The position numbers were made by a program, and so were the translations under genes. From positions 1-35,243 of the forward strand of contig CAIQIV010000758.1 in assembly GCA_903871905.1 (NCBI GenBank): a stretch of DNA of 35,243 bases, in the 5' to 3' direction. Shown one piece after another: positions 7,103-15,421 of this stretch (its first letter is position 1; each line of letters starts with the position of its first letter). This DNA is from an uncultured Chloroflexota bacterium (GTDB lineage: Bacteria > Chloroflexota > Anaerolineae > Anaerolineales > UBA4823). The notes beneath the pieces were generated by a model that was not told the DNA's origin, did not search any database, and worked only from the letters and a program-made list of their open reading frames with translations.

Positions 7103-8617
7103 ATGACCGTTATCAGCGATTTGCTTCTGGGCATTGACATCGGAACACAGGGGGTGAAGGGCGTCCTGGTCACCCCGCGCGGCCAGGTGCTTGCCGAGCA
7201 GCTGCTTGAACAAAGCTGCGTTTACCCCCACCCCGGCTGGGCGGAGCACGATATGTTGCAAAACTGGCAGCGCAACCCCCAGGCAGTGATCCGCCGCCTG
7301 CTGCAGACCGAGGGCGTGCGCCCGGAGCAGGTCAAGGGGGTATTTGTGGATGGGCTGCACCCCAACTTTGGCCCAACGGATGCCAAAGGCCGCCCGCTGC
7401 GCAACGCCATCCTGTACTCAGACAACCGGGCGGTGGAAGAGCTGGAACAGATCAACCGCGACTTCGGGCTTAAGCTGACCAGCGAGGAGCTGACCCCCAA
7501 GCTGGTGTGGTTCCTGCGCCGCGAACCCGAGCTTGCAGCTCGCCTGGCGATGATCTTCGATGCCGCCCAATACTTTATCTACTGCCTGACCGGCGCCTAT
7601 GTCACCGACACCATCTCGGTCGGCGGCTGGGGCGCCATCTATCATTCGCCGTCTGCCAGCTGGAAACCAGACGCCTGCGCCCACCTGGGCATCCCGCTGG
7701 ACAGGCTGCCCCGGGTGCACCCGCCGCTGGATATCGTAGGGGAGGTCACCCGCCAGGCAGCCGAAGAGACCGGGTTGAAAGCCGGCACCCCGGTGATGGC
7801 GGGCACCAATGACGTCACCGCCTCCACCATCAGCACCGGCGCGGTGCGCACCAGCGAGGCCGCCGTGTATTACGGCACCGCGGGGCTGCTGCCGGTGATG
7901 AAGATGGACATGGAGTATGCGGTGCGCCTGCCTTATCCGGTGGAAGAGAGCGGCAAACGCCCCCAGGACGGCTACCTGTTCGATTATCCCGCCTACTGCC
8001 TGACCACCGGTGACGGTGTGCGCTGGTTCCGCGACGAGTTCGGCCGCCTGGAGCACCAGGCAGAGCAGGCCGAAGGCGGCCCCAGCGCCTATGCGCGCTT
8101 TGACCGCCTGGCTGAGGCTACCCCGGCAGGGGCTGAGGGGCTGGTGTTCCTGCCCTACCTGCTGGGCCAGCGCAGCCCGGAGTTCAACCCGCACGCCAGC
8201 GGGGCTTTCTTCGGCATCCGCCGCCAGCACACCCGCGGCCACTTCTTCCGCGCCATCCTCGAGTCCTGGGGGTTGACCATCCGCTACGGACTGGAGACCT
8301 ATTATCCCCAGGGACATCCCCTGCAGCGGCTGATCGCCACCGGCGGCGGGGCGAAGAGCCGGCTGTGGCGCCAGATCGTGTGCGACATCAGCGGCCTGCC
8401 TCAGGAATATGTGCCCAACGCCGAAGGCGCCCTGGCTGACGCTTACCTGGCCGGCATGGCGTTGGGCTGGTTCAGCGACTTTTCAACCTTCCAGCAGGAG
8501 TGGATCCAGGTGAGCGAAGTGATCCAACCCGACCCCGCTGTGAACCACTACTATTCCAGCGAGGTCTATCCCCAATACGTCAAGCTGCACCGGTTGATCC
8601 GGGGCAATCATTTATGA
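7103..8617 (+). CDS. FGGY-family carbohydrate kinase
   Basis: 504 residues, the full length of the FGGY family (xylulokinase, glycerol kinase, ribulokinase and related). It phosphorylates a sugar or polyol with ATP in the cytoplasm. The ATPase-fold phosphate-1 motif is GIDIGTQGVKGVLV near the N-terminus. The substrate-side region DGLHPNFGPTDAKGRPLRN replaces the usual QxHGxVxLD pattern, so the substrate is not an obvious xylulose or glycerol. The likely catalytic Asp is in GTNDVTASTIST. The adenosine-binding region is IATGGGAKSRLWRQI, followed by GALADAYLAGMALG. I chose ATG 7103 because it leads directly into the core motif. It is cotranscribed with GntR upstream and an aminotransferase downstream, so the substrate may be a keto- or amino-polyol. 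Confidence 0.93.
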   Translation: MTVISDLLLGIDIGTQGVKGVLVTPRGQVLAEQLLEQSCVYPHPGWAEHDMLQNWQRNPQAVIRRLLQTEGVRPEQVKGVFVDGLHPNFGPTDAKGRPLRNAILYSDNRAVEELEQINRDFGLKLTSEELTPKLVWFLRREPELAARLAMIFDAAQYFIYCLTGAYVTDTISVGGWGAIYHSPSASWKPDACAHLGIPLDRLPRVHPPLDIVGEVTRQAAEETGLKAGTPVMAGTNDVTASTISTGAVRTSEAAVYYGTAGLLPVMKMDMEYAVRLPYPVEESGKRPQDGYLFDYPAYCLTTGDGVRWFRDEFGRLEHQAEQAEGGPSAYARFDRLAEATPAGAEGLVFLPYLLGQRSPEFNPHASGAFFGIRRQHTRGHFFRAILESWGLTIRYGLETYYPQGHPLQRLIATGGGAKSRLWRQIVCDISGLPQEYVPNAEGALADAYLAGMALGWFSDFSTFQQEWIQVSEVIQPDPAVNHYYSSEVYPQYVKLHRLIRGNHL

Positions 8618-8658
8618 GCCGCACCCTGTGTGGACCAATATCCAAGGAGAAAAATAAC

Positions 8659-10047
8659 ATGTCGAAATTAGCATTATTTGGAGGAACACCGGTCTTCAAC
8701 CCGGCTGCCAGGCCGCTGGAGGACCGCTGGCCGGAGAGCAGCCCCGAAGATATGGCTGCGGTGGAGCGCGTCTTCGCCAGCGGCGAGTTCCTGGGCATCC
8801 ATCACCCCGAAATTGAAGCCCTGGAAAAGGAGCTGGCCGAATATTTCGGCGTCGATTATGTGCTTGCCATGGGCAGCGGCACCGCTTCGCTGCACGCCGC
8901 CGTGGCGGCCGCGGGCGTCAAGCCCGGCGACGAAGTGATCGTCCCGGCGCTGACCTTCCTGGCCTCGGCCTCAGCCATCCTGCACCACGTGTGCATCCCG
9001 GTGTTCGCCGATATCGACCCCATCACCTTCAACATCGACCCGAAATCGGTGGAGAGCAAGATCACCAACCGCACTCGGGCGATCATGGCGGTGGACCTGC
9101 ACGGGCTGCCGGCGGATTACGAAGCCCTGCGCAAAGTCGCCGACAAGCACAACCTGGTGATCATCGAGGATGCGGCGCACGCCATGGGCGCCACCTACAA
9201 GGGCAAGAAAGCCGGCGCCCTGGCGGATGTGGCCGGCACCAGCCTGATGCCGGTCAAGCAGCTCGCCACCTGCGGCGAGGGCGGTATCTTCTTTACCGAC
9301 CGCCCTGACTTCTACAACCGGGCAAGCATGGTGCGCTCATTCGGCGAGGTGATCCAGAAGGACAAGCCGCGCGCTTATAACGCCTTCACCCTGGGCTGGA
9401 ACTACCGCATCAACCCGATCATGGCGGCTTACCTGCGCAGCCAGGTCAAACGCCTGGACCACTATACGGAGCTGTTCACCAGCAACGGCAACTACCTGAG
9501 CGAAGGCCTGCGCAAGCTGCCCGGGCTGATCCCCCCCTTCATCCCCGAAGGCAGCACGCATGTCTATCACATGTACCGCATGACCTTTGACCCGGCGGCT
9601 GCCGGGCTGGATATCAGCGCCGGCCGCTTTGCCCGCGCCGTGGAAGACGCCATGGCTGCCGAAAAGCTGCCCCTGCGCCTGTACCAAAACGCCCCCATCC
9701 CCGGCCAGGCCATGTTCCGCACCAAGGAAGGCTTCGGCGACGGTGTGCCCTGGTCTCTGCCCGGCACCAATGAGATCAACTACGACATCGAAGACTACCC
9801 GGTCACCCTGCAGGTGCTGGAAACCACGCGCTGCCTGGGTAAGAACGGCTCAGCCGGCCCGTTCTACTTCCGCAACCGCGAAACCATGGACCTGTACCTG
9901 GAGGCCTTCAATAAGATCTGGGATAACCTGGACGAGCTTGCCAGCTATGCGCAGCAGATGGCCTACGAAGTGCCCTGGACCATCCTGGCCCCCTCTACCC
10001 GCGGCAACTGGGTGGTGGTAACCCCCACCAAGCAGGAAGAAGACTAG
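8659..10047 (+). CDS. DegT/DnrJ/EryC1/StrS-family aminotransferase, StsC/AHBA-synthase-like
   Basis: 462 residues, somewhat longer than the usual 370-430 because of a C-terminal extension. Fold-type I PLP motifs are GSGTASLHAA (72-81), EDAAHAMGATY (170-180) and the Schiff-base Lys200 in SLMPVKQLATCGEGG. The N-terminal LALFGGTPV and the PVKQLATCGEGG form resemble the glutamine:scyllo-inosose aminotransferase/AHBA-synthase branch rather than the FSFYPSK branch of the left-operon enzyme. A role on a keto-cyclitol or keto-sugar is therefore inferred. ATG 8659 has AAGGAG (8644-8649) 9 nt upstream; the longer in-frame ORF overlaps the kinase and lacks this support. It is the last gene of the operon and is followed by a strong terminator. 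Confidence 0.92.
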   Translation: MSKLALFGGTPVFNPAARPLEDRWPESSPEDMAAVERVFASGEFLGIHHPEIEALEKELAEYFGVDYVLAMGSGTASLHAAVAAAGVKPGDEVIVPALTFLASASAILHHVCIPVFADIDPITFNIDPKSVESKITNRTRAIMAVDLHGLPADYEALRKVADKHNLVIIEDAAHAMGATYKGKKAGALADVAGTSLMPVKQLATCGEGGIFFTDRPDFYNRASMVRSFGEVIQKDKPRAYNAFTLGWNYRINPIMAAYLRSQVKRLDHYTELFTSNGNYLSEGLRKLPGLIPPFIPEGSTHVYHMYRMTFDPAAAGLDISAGRFARAVEDAMAAEKLPLRLYQNAPIPGQAMFRTKEGFGDGVPWSLPGTNEINYDIEDYPVTLQVLETTRCLGKNGSAGPFYFRNRETMDLYLEAFNKIWDNLDELASYAQQMAYEVPWTILAPSTRGNWVVVTPTKQEED

Positions 10048-10071
10048 CCTTAACTTTGCAATCCGGGATGT

Positions 10072-10113
10072 TGCCCTTCCAGGCTTCGGGTGGCCTGGAA
10101 GGGCACTTTTTTT
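10072..10113 (+). terminator. Strong intrinsic terminator of the right operon
   Basis: A 13-bp perfect stem, TGCCCTTCCAGGC (10072-10084) with its complement (10093-10105), has an 8-nt loop and is followed by C and seven T. It closes the GntR-kinase-aminotransferase operon. Confidence 0.93.
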
Positions 10114-10131
10114 CTGCACCGGGGTGGGCGG

Positions 10132-12450
10132 CTACTGCACCTCGACCGCAGTGTACTGCTCGTAGATATTGCCGTCGTAGTCTTCGGCAATAAACCCTAC
10201 CACGTACGGCCCCGCCGGCGCCTGTTCCGTCTCCCAGGTAAAGTTGGTCTCGCCAAAGGTCAGGGTGCCGCCCTCCTCATACACCACCGTTGCCTCGCCA
10301 TTCTCCGTCTGGGGAAGCTGGATGCGTGTGGCCAGGATAGTAAACTGGTCTCCGGTTTCAGGAGTGACCTCGTAAGGCTCGCCCGAGCCGTTCGGCCCCA
10401 TGAAGGCATATACCTGCTGCAGCTCCCCATCCTGGAAGTTCAAAATCGCTTCCAGCGGGTCGGAACCGTCGGCAAATTTATAGATGCCATAGACGGAGTA
10501 AGTCGAGGAGACATCCGGCGCGCCGTAGTCATACGGTTCAAAGAGCGCCAATTCGGAGATTTTACCGTCATTGATCCCCATCACGGTTGGCGTCCACTCC
10601 CACTGCACATCCACGGTGTTGCCGTTTCCCCAATCCGGATAATATACGCCATCGATCTCCTTGGAATTCTCGGCAAAGATATAATCCTGGTCAATGACCA
10701 GGATGGAGTCGCTGGCTTCATCGTAATAGCCGACAAAGGTGTAGATGTAGCCGATCTTATCCCCGGTTACCTGGGCGGAGATGGTGACCGGGGCATCAGC
10801 GGTGGTTGTCTCCGCCGACTGGTTAATGGCGCCAATCTGGATGGCGCCGGTGCCGGGAGAAGTGTAGTTTGGATCCGCCTGGGCTTCGGTGACCGTCTCA
10901 GGCTGCGGCTCAAAATTGGCGCCGGTGTAAAAGTGCGCCAGGAACTCATCCCAGTTTGACTGCTTTGCCAGCGTGTTGATGTTGTGGACATACACCTTTG
11001 AAACCACGCCATCCTCGCCGATAAAAGTCTGCGAGGCGGGGAAGAAGATAGTGATCCCCGTCGAGCCCGGCCGGCCTGTCCCGTGCATCTCATCGACGAG
11101 CGCCGTTTTCACAGCCGCTTTCAATTGATCCACTGCTGCCGTGACCTGCTCATTTTCAGCCTCCTGAGCCAGCAGTTGGGCAAAATTGACCAGGTCGATA
11201 AAAGACGGCGGAGATCCTTCGCCAAAGATGGTGGTGTAAGATTGGGCATAGGTGCGCGCTTCGGCTACCCGGGCATTGTCGACGCTCGTCATGGCGCTCA
11301 CCAGGTTGTCCAGGGCCTGCAGGATGCCAGGCAGGGCGGAGAGATCCAGCGCCGAAAGGGTGACGCCTCGGCCCAGCTCACTGGCTACATCCTGCGCCGG
11401 CGCCACGCCGGCTGAACCGGCGCGCAGCCCCAGGTACTCGGCGCGCAGCGCATCATCCACAATGCGCTGATCCTGACGGATGTAACCACTCAGAATTGCC
11501 TTGGCCAACCCGGCGCCGTCCATCTGGGGGTCCGCAGTGAGCTGGCCGAGGAAATCGGTATAGGCATACCCCACGGCAGGGATGGTCTCTTCGGAAGCCA
11601 CCGCATAGCGGGCAAAAGGGGCTACCATGGCATACACCTCGAGCTGGGCCATCAGGCAGGCGTCAAAGCCGATCAGTTCGAACTTCTCCACCCCGGTATC
11701 CTGCTGGATCTGCTGCAAGGCGCTCTGCATCTGGGACAGGGTCATGGTTGCGCCCTCCAGTGGGTCAGGGTCGCTCCACCCGCCGGTCCAGCCGCCGCCG
11801 TGGTCAGACAGGATCAGGGCATACTTCTGGGCCGGGTAGTTTTGCACTGCCCAGTCCACGAAGTCCACCAGAGTCTGCGGGTCAGACATGTTGGCCTCCC
11901 CCAGGTCGGCGATCTCCTGGGAGGCGATATGCCCCATGTCCTGATCCTGGGTAATGTAGAAGCGCTTGGTAGAGGTCCAGTCGCCGTCTCCGTCAAAAGC
12001 GCCTTTGTAGCGGTCGACCTGGGCGACAATGTTGACCTGATCGGTAGAGCCAACCCGCTCGGCTTCGTTCGCATCGATGAAGATATCCTGTTCCAGCACA
12101 TCGTCATCGGCATCCTGGTAAAGAATCACCGTCCAGGCTGCGCCAGAGCCCCCCGCAGCGGCAGGCGGCTGGGTGGCAGCTTTGGCAGGCGCTTCGGTTC
12201 CCGCCGCGGGCTGCGCTTCTTCGGTCGCAAGCAGGACTTCTGCAGCCTGGGTTTCAGTTGCAGTCTCAGCGTTCTCTGCAGATGGCTCCTGCGTGGCTGC
12301 TTCAGCCGGACCCTGCTGCTCCGTTTCAGCCTGCGGCGCCGGGCTGCTGGCTTCCGGCTCCTCCCCGCCGCAGGCAGACAGCAGCAGGGACAGGATCACA
12401 GCCAGGAAAAAGAACGTTTTAATGCCGCGTGACAGCTTGGAATTGAACAT
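10132..12450 (-). CDS. Clostripain-family (peptidase C11) lipoprotein
   Basis: 772 residues from ATG 12450. The signal peptide ends in lipobox LLSAC with the lipidated Cys at about residue 27. A low-complexity Glu/Ala/Thr/Pro/Gln linker follows (about 28-103), holding the enzyme away from the membrane. The peptidase domain has the His in LILSDHGGGW (about 217) and the Cys in IGFDACLMAQ (about 265), the His-Cys dyad of the caspase/clostripain clan, which typically cleaves after Arg or Lys. The C-terminal half (about 510-772) looks like beta-rich accessory domains. The start at 12450 has AAGGA 9 nt upstream; a 12-codon longer TTG form is less likely. It is probably a cell-surface or periplasm-facing protease. 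The GNAT gene lies 127 nt upstream on the same strand. Confidence 0.9.
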   Translation of the reverse strand: MFNSKLSRGIKTFFFLAVILSLLLSACGGEEPEASSPAPQAETEQQGPAEAATQEPSAENAETATETQAAEVLLATEEAQPAAGTEAPAKAATQPPAAAGGSGAAWTVILYQDADDDVLEQDIFIDANEAERVGSTDQVNIVAQVDRYKGAFDGDGDWTSTKRFYITQDQDMGHIASQEIADLGEANMSDPQTLVDFVDWAVQNYPAQKYALILSDHGGGWTGGWSDPDPLEGATMTLSQMQSALQQIQQDTGVEKFELIGFDACLMAQLEVYAMVAPFARYAVASEETIPAVGYAYTDFLGQLTADPQMDGAGLAKAILSGYIRQDQRIVDDALRAEYLGLRAGSAGVAPAQDVASELGRGVTLSALDLSALPGILQALDNLVSAMTSVDNARVAEARTYAQSYTTIFGEGSPPSFIDLVNFAQLLAQEAENEQVTAAVDQLKAAVKTALVDEMHGTGRPGSTGITIFFPASQTFIGEDGVVSKVYVHNINTLAKQSNWDEFLAHFYTGANFEPQPETVTEAQADPNYTSPGTGAIQIGAINQSAETTTADAPVTISAQVTGDKIGYIYTFVGYYDEASDSILVIDQDYIFAENSKEIDGVYYPDWGNGNTVDVQWEWTPTVMGINDGKISELALFEPYDYGAPDVSSTYSVYGIYKFADGSDPLEAILNFQDGELQQVYAFMGPNGSGEPYEVTPETGDQFTILATRIQLPQTENGEATVVYEEGGTLTFGETNFTWETEQAPAGPYVVGFIAEDYDGNIYEQYTAVEVQ

Positions 12451-12491
12451 CGATGCGCATCCTTTCCACACATAAATTAAAGACAAACAGG

Positions 12492-12526
12492 GGTCTCGTC
12501 TCCAGCAGCGCAGGCTGCCAGAGACC
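12492..12526 (-). terminator. Imperfect hairpin between the GNAT and clostripain genes
   Basis: Arms GGTCTC (12492-12497) and GAGACC (12521-12526) enclose further partial pairing. On the minus strand the hairpin is followed by CCTGTTTGTCTTT, a weak T-tract. It could be a leaky terminator after the GNAT gene or a leader structure of the clostripain gene. Confidence 0.35.
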
Positions 12527-12577
12527 TTTCAATATTACCATAAAATGGTATATTATGATAATATTTATCCGATAACG

Positions 12578-13396
12578 CTATGATGCCTCGCCGTACAAAA
12601 CCGGATAAACAGCCAGGCGGTGAAAGCCGGTCTTTTCAGCGATCGCCAGGGATGGCAGGTTGCTCTGCCAGGCCTCCCAGTAGCATTCCAGCCCGGCATC
12701 CAGGCAGTGACTGGCAAACGCACTGGCAGCCAGGGTGGCCAGGCCAAGCCCCTGGTGATCCGGCAGGGTCTCGATGCTGGCCGCGGTGGCAGCCGGGCTG
12801 GAGTATTCGGCGGTGCACCAGCAGGCGATCTCCCTGCCGCGTGCCAGACAGCAGCCATAGCCGCGGGCGAAGTAGGTTTCCAGGTCCCGCCAGCCAAGCA
12901 GGATCTCGCGCTGCACGCGCTCCAGGCTGCGCCACTCCAGCAGAAAAAAACCGCGGTCGATGGCATGCAGCTCATACCCGGCCGGGATGCGGGCGCGCCA
13001 GCCAGGCAGAGCCAGGCGTTCCAGGTGGTACAGCACCCGCAGCCGCTGTTCGGTGAACGCCGGGGCAAAGAAGCGCGGCAGGCTGTCGAGTGAATCACCA
13101 GGGGTGAAATAGGCCTTGAAGGAACGGTAGCCGCGATCCAGGTTGGCCGGCAGCAGCTGCCTGGCAATCAAGTGCGCCGCCGGGCGCTGGAAATCATCCA
13201 TCCCGTAATCCCCAGCCAGGTAGAAACAGCGCCTGCCATCCCACAGCAGGGCTGCCGTGGGCTCAGCGCTTCCGTCTACCCAGACCCGGGCCGGGCTGTT
13301 CCCGGCAATGACCGCCTCCAGAACCAGGCGCAGTAACTCCCCCTGGAAGAGCGGGCGCAAACGGGGATAATGAGAAGGGGATAATTCCTGGATCAT
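12578..13396 (-). CDS. GNAT acetyltransferase, ZmaR/PF12746-like
   Basis: 272 residues. The C-terminal half carries the acetyl-CoA fold: ACWCTAEY, then IETLPDHQGLGLATLAASAF, where the (Q/R)GxGxA-type pyrophosphate loop is HQGLGLA, then a SLAIAEKTGFH ending. The spacing and the GYG.C and W.EAWQSNLPSLA motifs match the two-lobed 'GNAT acetyltransferase' family that includes the zwittermicin self-resistance enzyme ZmaR. The N-terminal lobe (about 1-140) is diverged and probably sets substrate choice. It should transfer acetyl groups to an amine, but the substrate is unknown. ATG 13396 has no strong Shine-Dalgarno. It may be cotranscribed with the SGNH-like gene 98 nt upstream. Confidence 0.85.
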   Translation of the reverse strand: MIQELSPSHYPRLRPLFQGELLRLVLEAVIAGNSPARVWVDGSAEPTAALLWDGRRCFYLAGDYGMDDFQRPAAHLIARQLLPANLDRGYRSFKAYFTPGDSLDSLPRFFAPAFTEQRLRVLYHLERLALPGWRARIPAGYELHAIDRGFFLLEWRSLERVQREILLGWRDLETYFARGYGCCLARGREIACWCTAEYSSPAATAASIETLPDHQGLGLATLAASAFASHCLDAGLECYWEAWQSNLPSLAIAEKTGFHRLAVYPVLYGEAS

Positions 13397-13494
13397 CCAT
13401 GCACCACGCGGGCAAATTCGTTATCTTGATTCTACCTGATCCGGTCAAATTTCACAATCTATCGAGAACAGGTGTTTATAAGAAAATTATGTTG

Positions 13495-15261
13495 CTATGC
13501 AGAACGGCGGCGGCGGGTGGCCCACACCACCGCGGCAAGCGCTACAGCGGCGGCGGCCATGGAGCCCGGGCACAGGCGGCGGGTGCGCGGCTGCGATCCT
13601 GGCTCGGAGGCTGGTTCGGTCTCCGCCGGCGCGGGCGCCTCAGTCGCAGGCTCAACGGCTTCCGGCGGGGATGCGGGCTCAGTGGGCGCAGCCAGGGCCG
13701 GCGTCGGAGCAGCGGGTTGAGCTGCCTGCGCGCCGGTGAACTGCAGATCATCCACCCACACGGCGCCGGTGTTGGGGGTATCCGGGAAGGTGTTGAAGCC
13801 CACCGACAGCCCCTGCACCTGAACTGCATCCAGGGGCGTGCCAGGGTCGGCTTCCCAGTCGGCCCGCAGGAACTGGTCCCAGGTCAGGCTCACCTGCCGC
13901 CAGCCGTCCACGTCGGCCTGCACCGTTTCCAGGGTGAAGAGATAGGTCTGCCGGTCTTCCGACGCCCCGCGGTACACGTTGATGTCGAAGACCAGCCCCG
14001 GGCGGGGGGCGTGCACAAAGAAGGACAACCCCGTAAGCGAACGCCAGTCCTGGAGCTGCTGGTACATCAGGGCGCAGGTAGCCCAGCTGTTAGGGGCCAC
14101 GTTGAAATTAACCAGCAGGGACTGCCGGCCCCCGTGCGCCCCGCTGGCATCCGGGCCGCACTGGATGGCCGTGCTGGTCGCCTCGTCCCAATAGGCCTGC
14201 CATCCCTCGGTGCCGGCCGGCGCCCCGCCCTCAAAATCATCGATCACCCCGGCTGGCAAAGCAGGCGGGGCGGCGCTTTCCGGCAGGGGGGTGGCCTGCA
14301 CTTCAGGCGTTGGCTGCAGCGGGAGCGGGGTGGCCGCCGCGGGTCCGGCAGGCGCAGCCGCCTTCCAGCGGTTGTAAAACAGGTTCAGCATGGGAAGAAA
14401 CTCTTCCGTGGCCTTGAGGTTGCCTGCCCGGGAGGGATGGTCGTCGCCGCCATCAGAGGGATAAAAAGAGGTGTCTCCACCCTGGTCATTGATATACTCG
14501 ACTGCGCCTCCGCTGAAGCGGTGGTGATGGCCGCTGCCGGTCAGCACGTTGTAGAAATCCCATACGGCGACGTTGGCGTAAGGGTAGTTGTTCTCCCTCA
14601 GCCAGTCGCGCAGCAGCCAGGTGTTGAAGGCGCGGGCATTGGCCGCATAGGTGCCATCCTGCACCGGAGGGGCGGTGATCACCACAAACAACTTATCCGG
14701 GCGGGTGATGAAATACTGTAAAAGCTGGTTGTAGACATACTTGGCGTTGCTCACCGAGAGCCCCTCGCCAGGCGCGGGGGGATCGCCTGGGCTGCCCTCC
14801 AGGTTGGAATTGGGGAAGCAGGATTTGAACAGGATCACCGTATTCTCGCCGCCCGGATCGGGCAGGCTGCGGGTGTAAGCCGAGTTCTGCCCGCTTTCTG
14901 AATACAGCGCCTGCAAATAGCGCGGGCTGCCATCGCTGCGGAACCACTCCAGCCAGTTGGGGATATCGGTGCGGTCGCCGATGGCGTCCGGTCCCCAGCC
15001 GTAATTGGTATCACTGACGAAATAACGGTTGTTCCCCAGCGCCAACCCCAGGCCGCCATTATCGTCCGCCAGCCAGTTTTCACCGGTGGAATGGTGGATA
15101 AAGATCAGCTTGACCACCTGGGGAGGAGGGTTGGGATTATCCGCCTGCGACAGGGCAGGGGACGTCCCCGCCAGCAGGACAGCCACGCAGACCAGGGCCA
15201 CAAGGGCAGATGCCAGCCGCCTGGCCCACCGGTTACCATGCATCCAGATGCCTGTACACAT
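13495..15261 (-). CDS. Exported SGNH-hydrolase-like protein with carbohydrate-binding-like domain and C-terminal membrane anchor
   Basis: 588 residues from ATG 15261, which has AAAGG 7 nt upstream; ATG 15276, TTG 15282 and ATG 15243 are in-frame alternatives. A signal peptide (WARR then ASALVALVCVAVLLAG, cleavage near ALSQA) leads to an SGNH-like domain. KLIFIHHSTGENWL probably holds the nucleophile serine, VVITAPP and WDFYNVLTG follow, and DDHPSRAG could supply the Asp/His of block V. After a Pro-rich linker comes a beta-sandwich domain (IDDFEG to VWVDDLQFTG) like the CBM11/CIA30 group. A second Pro/Glu/Ala linker ends in RRLCPGS, a hydrophobic segment and an RRRR tail. The substrate is unknown; esterase or deacetylase action on surface glycans is an inference. 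Confidence 0.82.
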   Translation of the reverse strand: MCTGIWMHGNRWARRLASALVALVCVAVLLAGTSPALSQADNPNPPPQVVKLIFIHHSTGENWLADDNGGLGLALGNNRYFVSDTNYGWGPDAIGDRTDIPNWLEWFRSDGSPRYLQALYSESGQNSAYTRSLPDPGGENTVILFKSCFPNSNLEGSPGDPPAPGEGLSVSNAKYVYNQLLQYFITRPDKLFVVITAPPVQDGTYAANARAFNTWLLRDWLRENNYPYANVAVWDFYNVLTGSGHHHRFSGGAVEYINDQGGDTSFYPSDGGDDHPSRAGNLKATEEFLPMLNLFYNRWKAAAPAGPAAATPLPLQPTPEVQATPLPESAAPPALPAGVIDDFEGGAPAGTEGWQAYWDEATSTAIQCGPDASGAHGGRQSLLVNFNVAPNSWATCALMYQQLQDWRSLTGLSFFVHAPRPGLVFDINVYRGASEDRQTYLFTLETVQADVDGWRQVSLTWDQFLRADWEADPGTPLDAVQVQGLSVGFNTFPDTPNTGAVWVDDLQFTGAQAAQPAAPTPALAAPTEPASPPEAVEPATEAPAPAETEPASEPGSQPRTRRLCPGSMAAAAVALAAVVWATRRRRSA

Positions 15262-15305
15262 AAGCCCGCCTTTCATACCCAAAAAACCGACTCACCGCTA
15301 CTTTG

Positions 15306-15334
15306 AGTATACAGATTATGGGAGGCAAATTCAA
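15306..15334 (-). promoter_or_regulatory. Promoter of the exported SGNH-like gene
   Basis: On the minus strand TTGAAT (15334-15329) and TATACT (15311-15306) are 17 bp apart. The predicted start near 15299 would give about a 38-nt leader to ATG 15261. Confidence 0.6.
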
Positions 15335-15384
15335 GCTGTAATCACCAACTTCCGGCCAAACGATATGAAGTCATCCTTATTCCA

Positions 15385-15413
15385 TTGCTGAAAACAAGCT
15401 TTTGCATTAAAAT
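15385..15413 (+). promoter_or_regulatory. Promoter of the diguanylate cyclase gene, apparently leaderless
   Basis: TTGCTG (15385-15390) and TAAAAT (15408-15413) are 17 bp apart. The expected start falls at about 15420-15422, on or next to ATG 15422. No Shine-Dalgarno is present, which fits a leaderless transcript. Confidence 0.5.
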
Positions 15414-15421
15414 TTAACCTT

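Noticed and set aside
8500-8658. 53-residue extension of the StsC-like aminotransferase
   Set aside because: It overlaps the kinase gene; ATG 8659 has a strong AAGGAG and begins the conserved N-terminus.
10132-10959. Plus-strand ORF after the terminator at 10113 (289 codons)
   Set aside because: It is antisense to the clostripain C-terminal domains, with no Shine-Dalgarno or recognisable domain.
13399-14721. 440-codon plus-strand frame rich in Arg and Gly
   Set aside because: It is a shadow of the exported SGNH-like gene; its composition is that of antisense GC-rich DNA.
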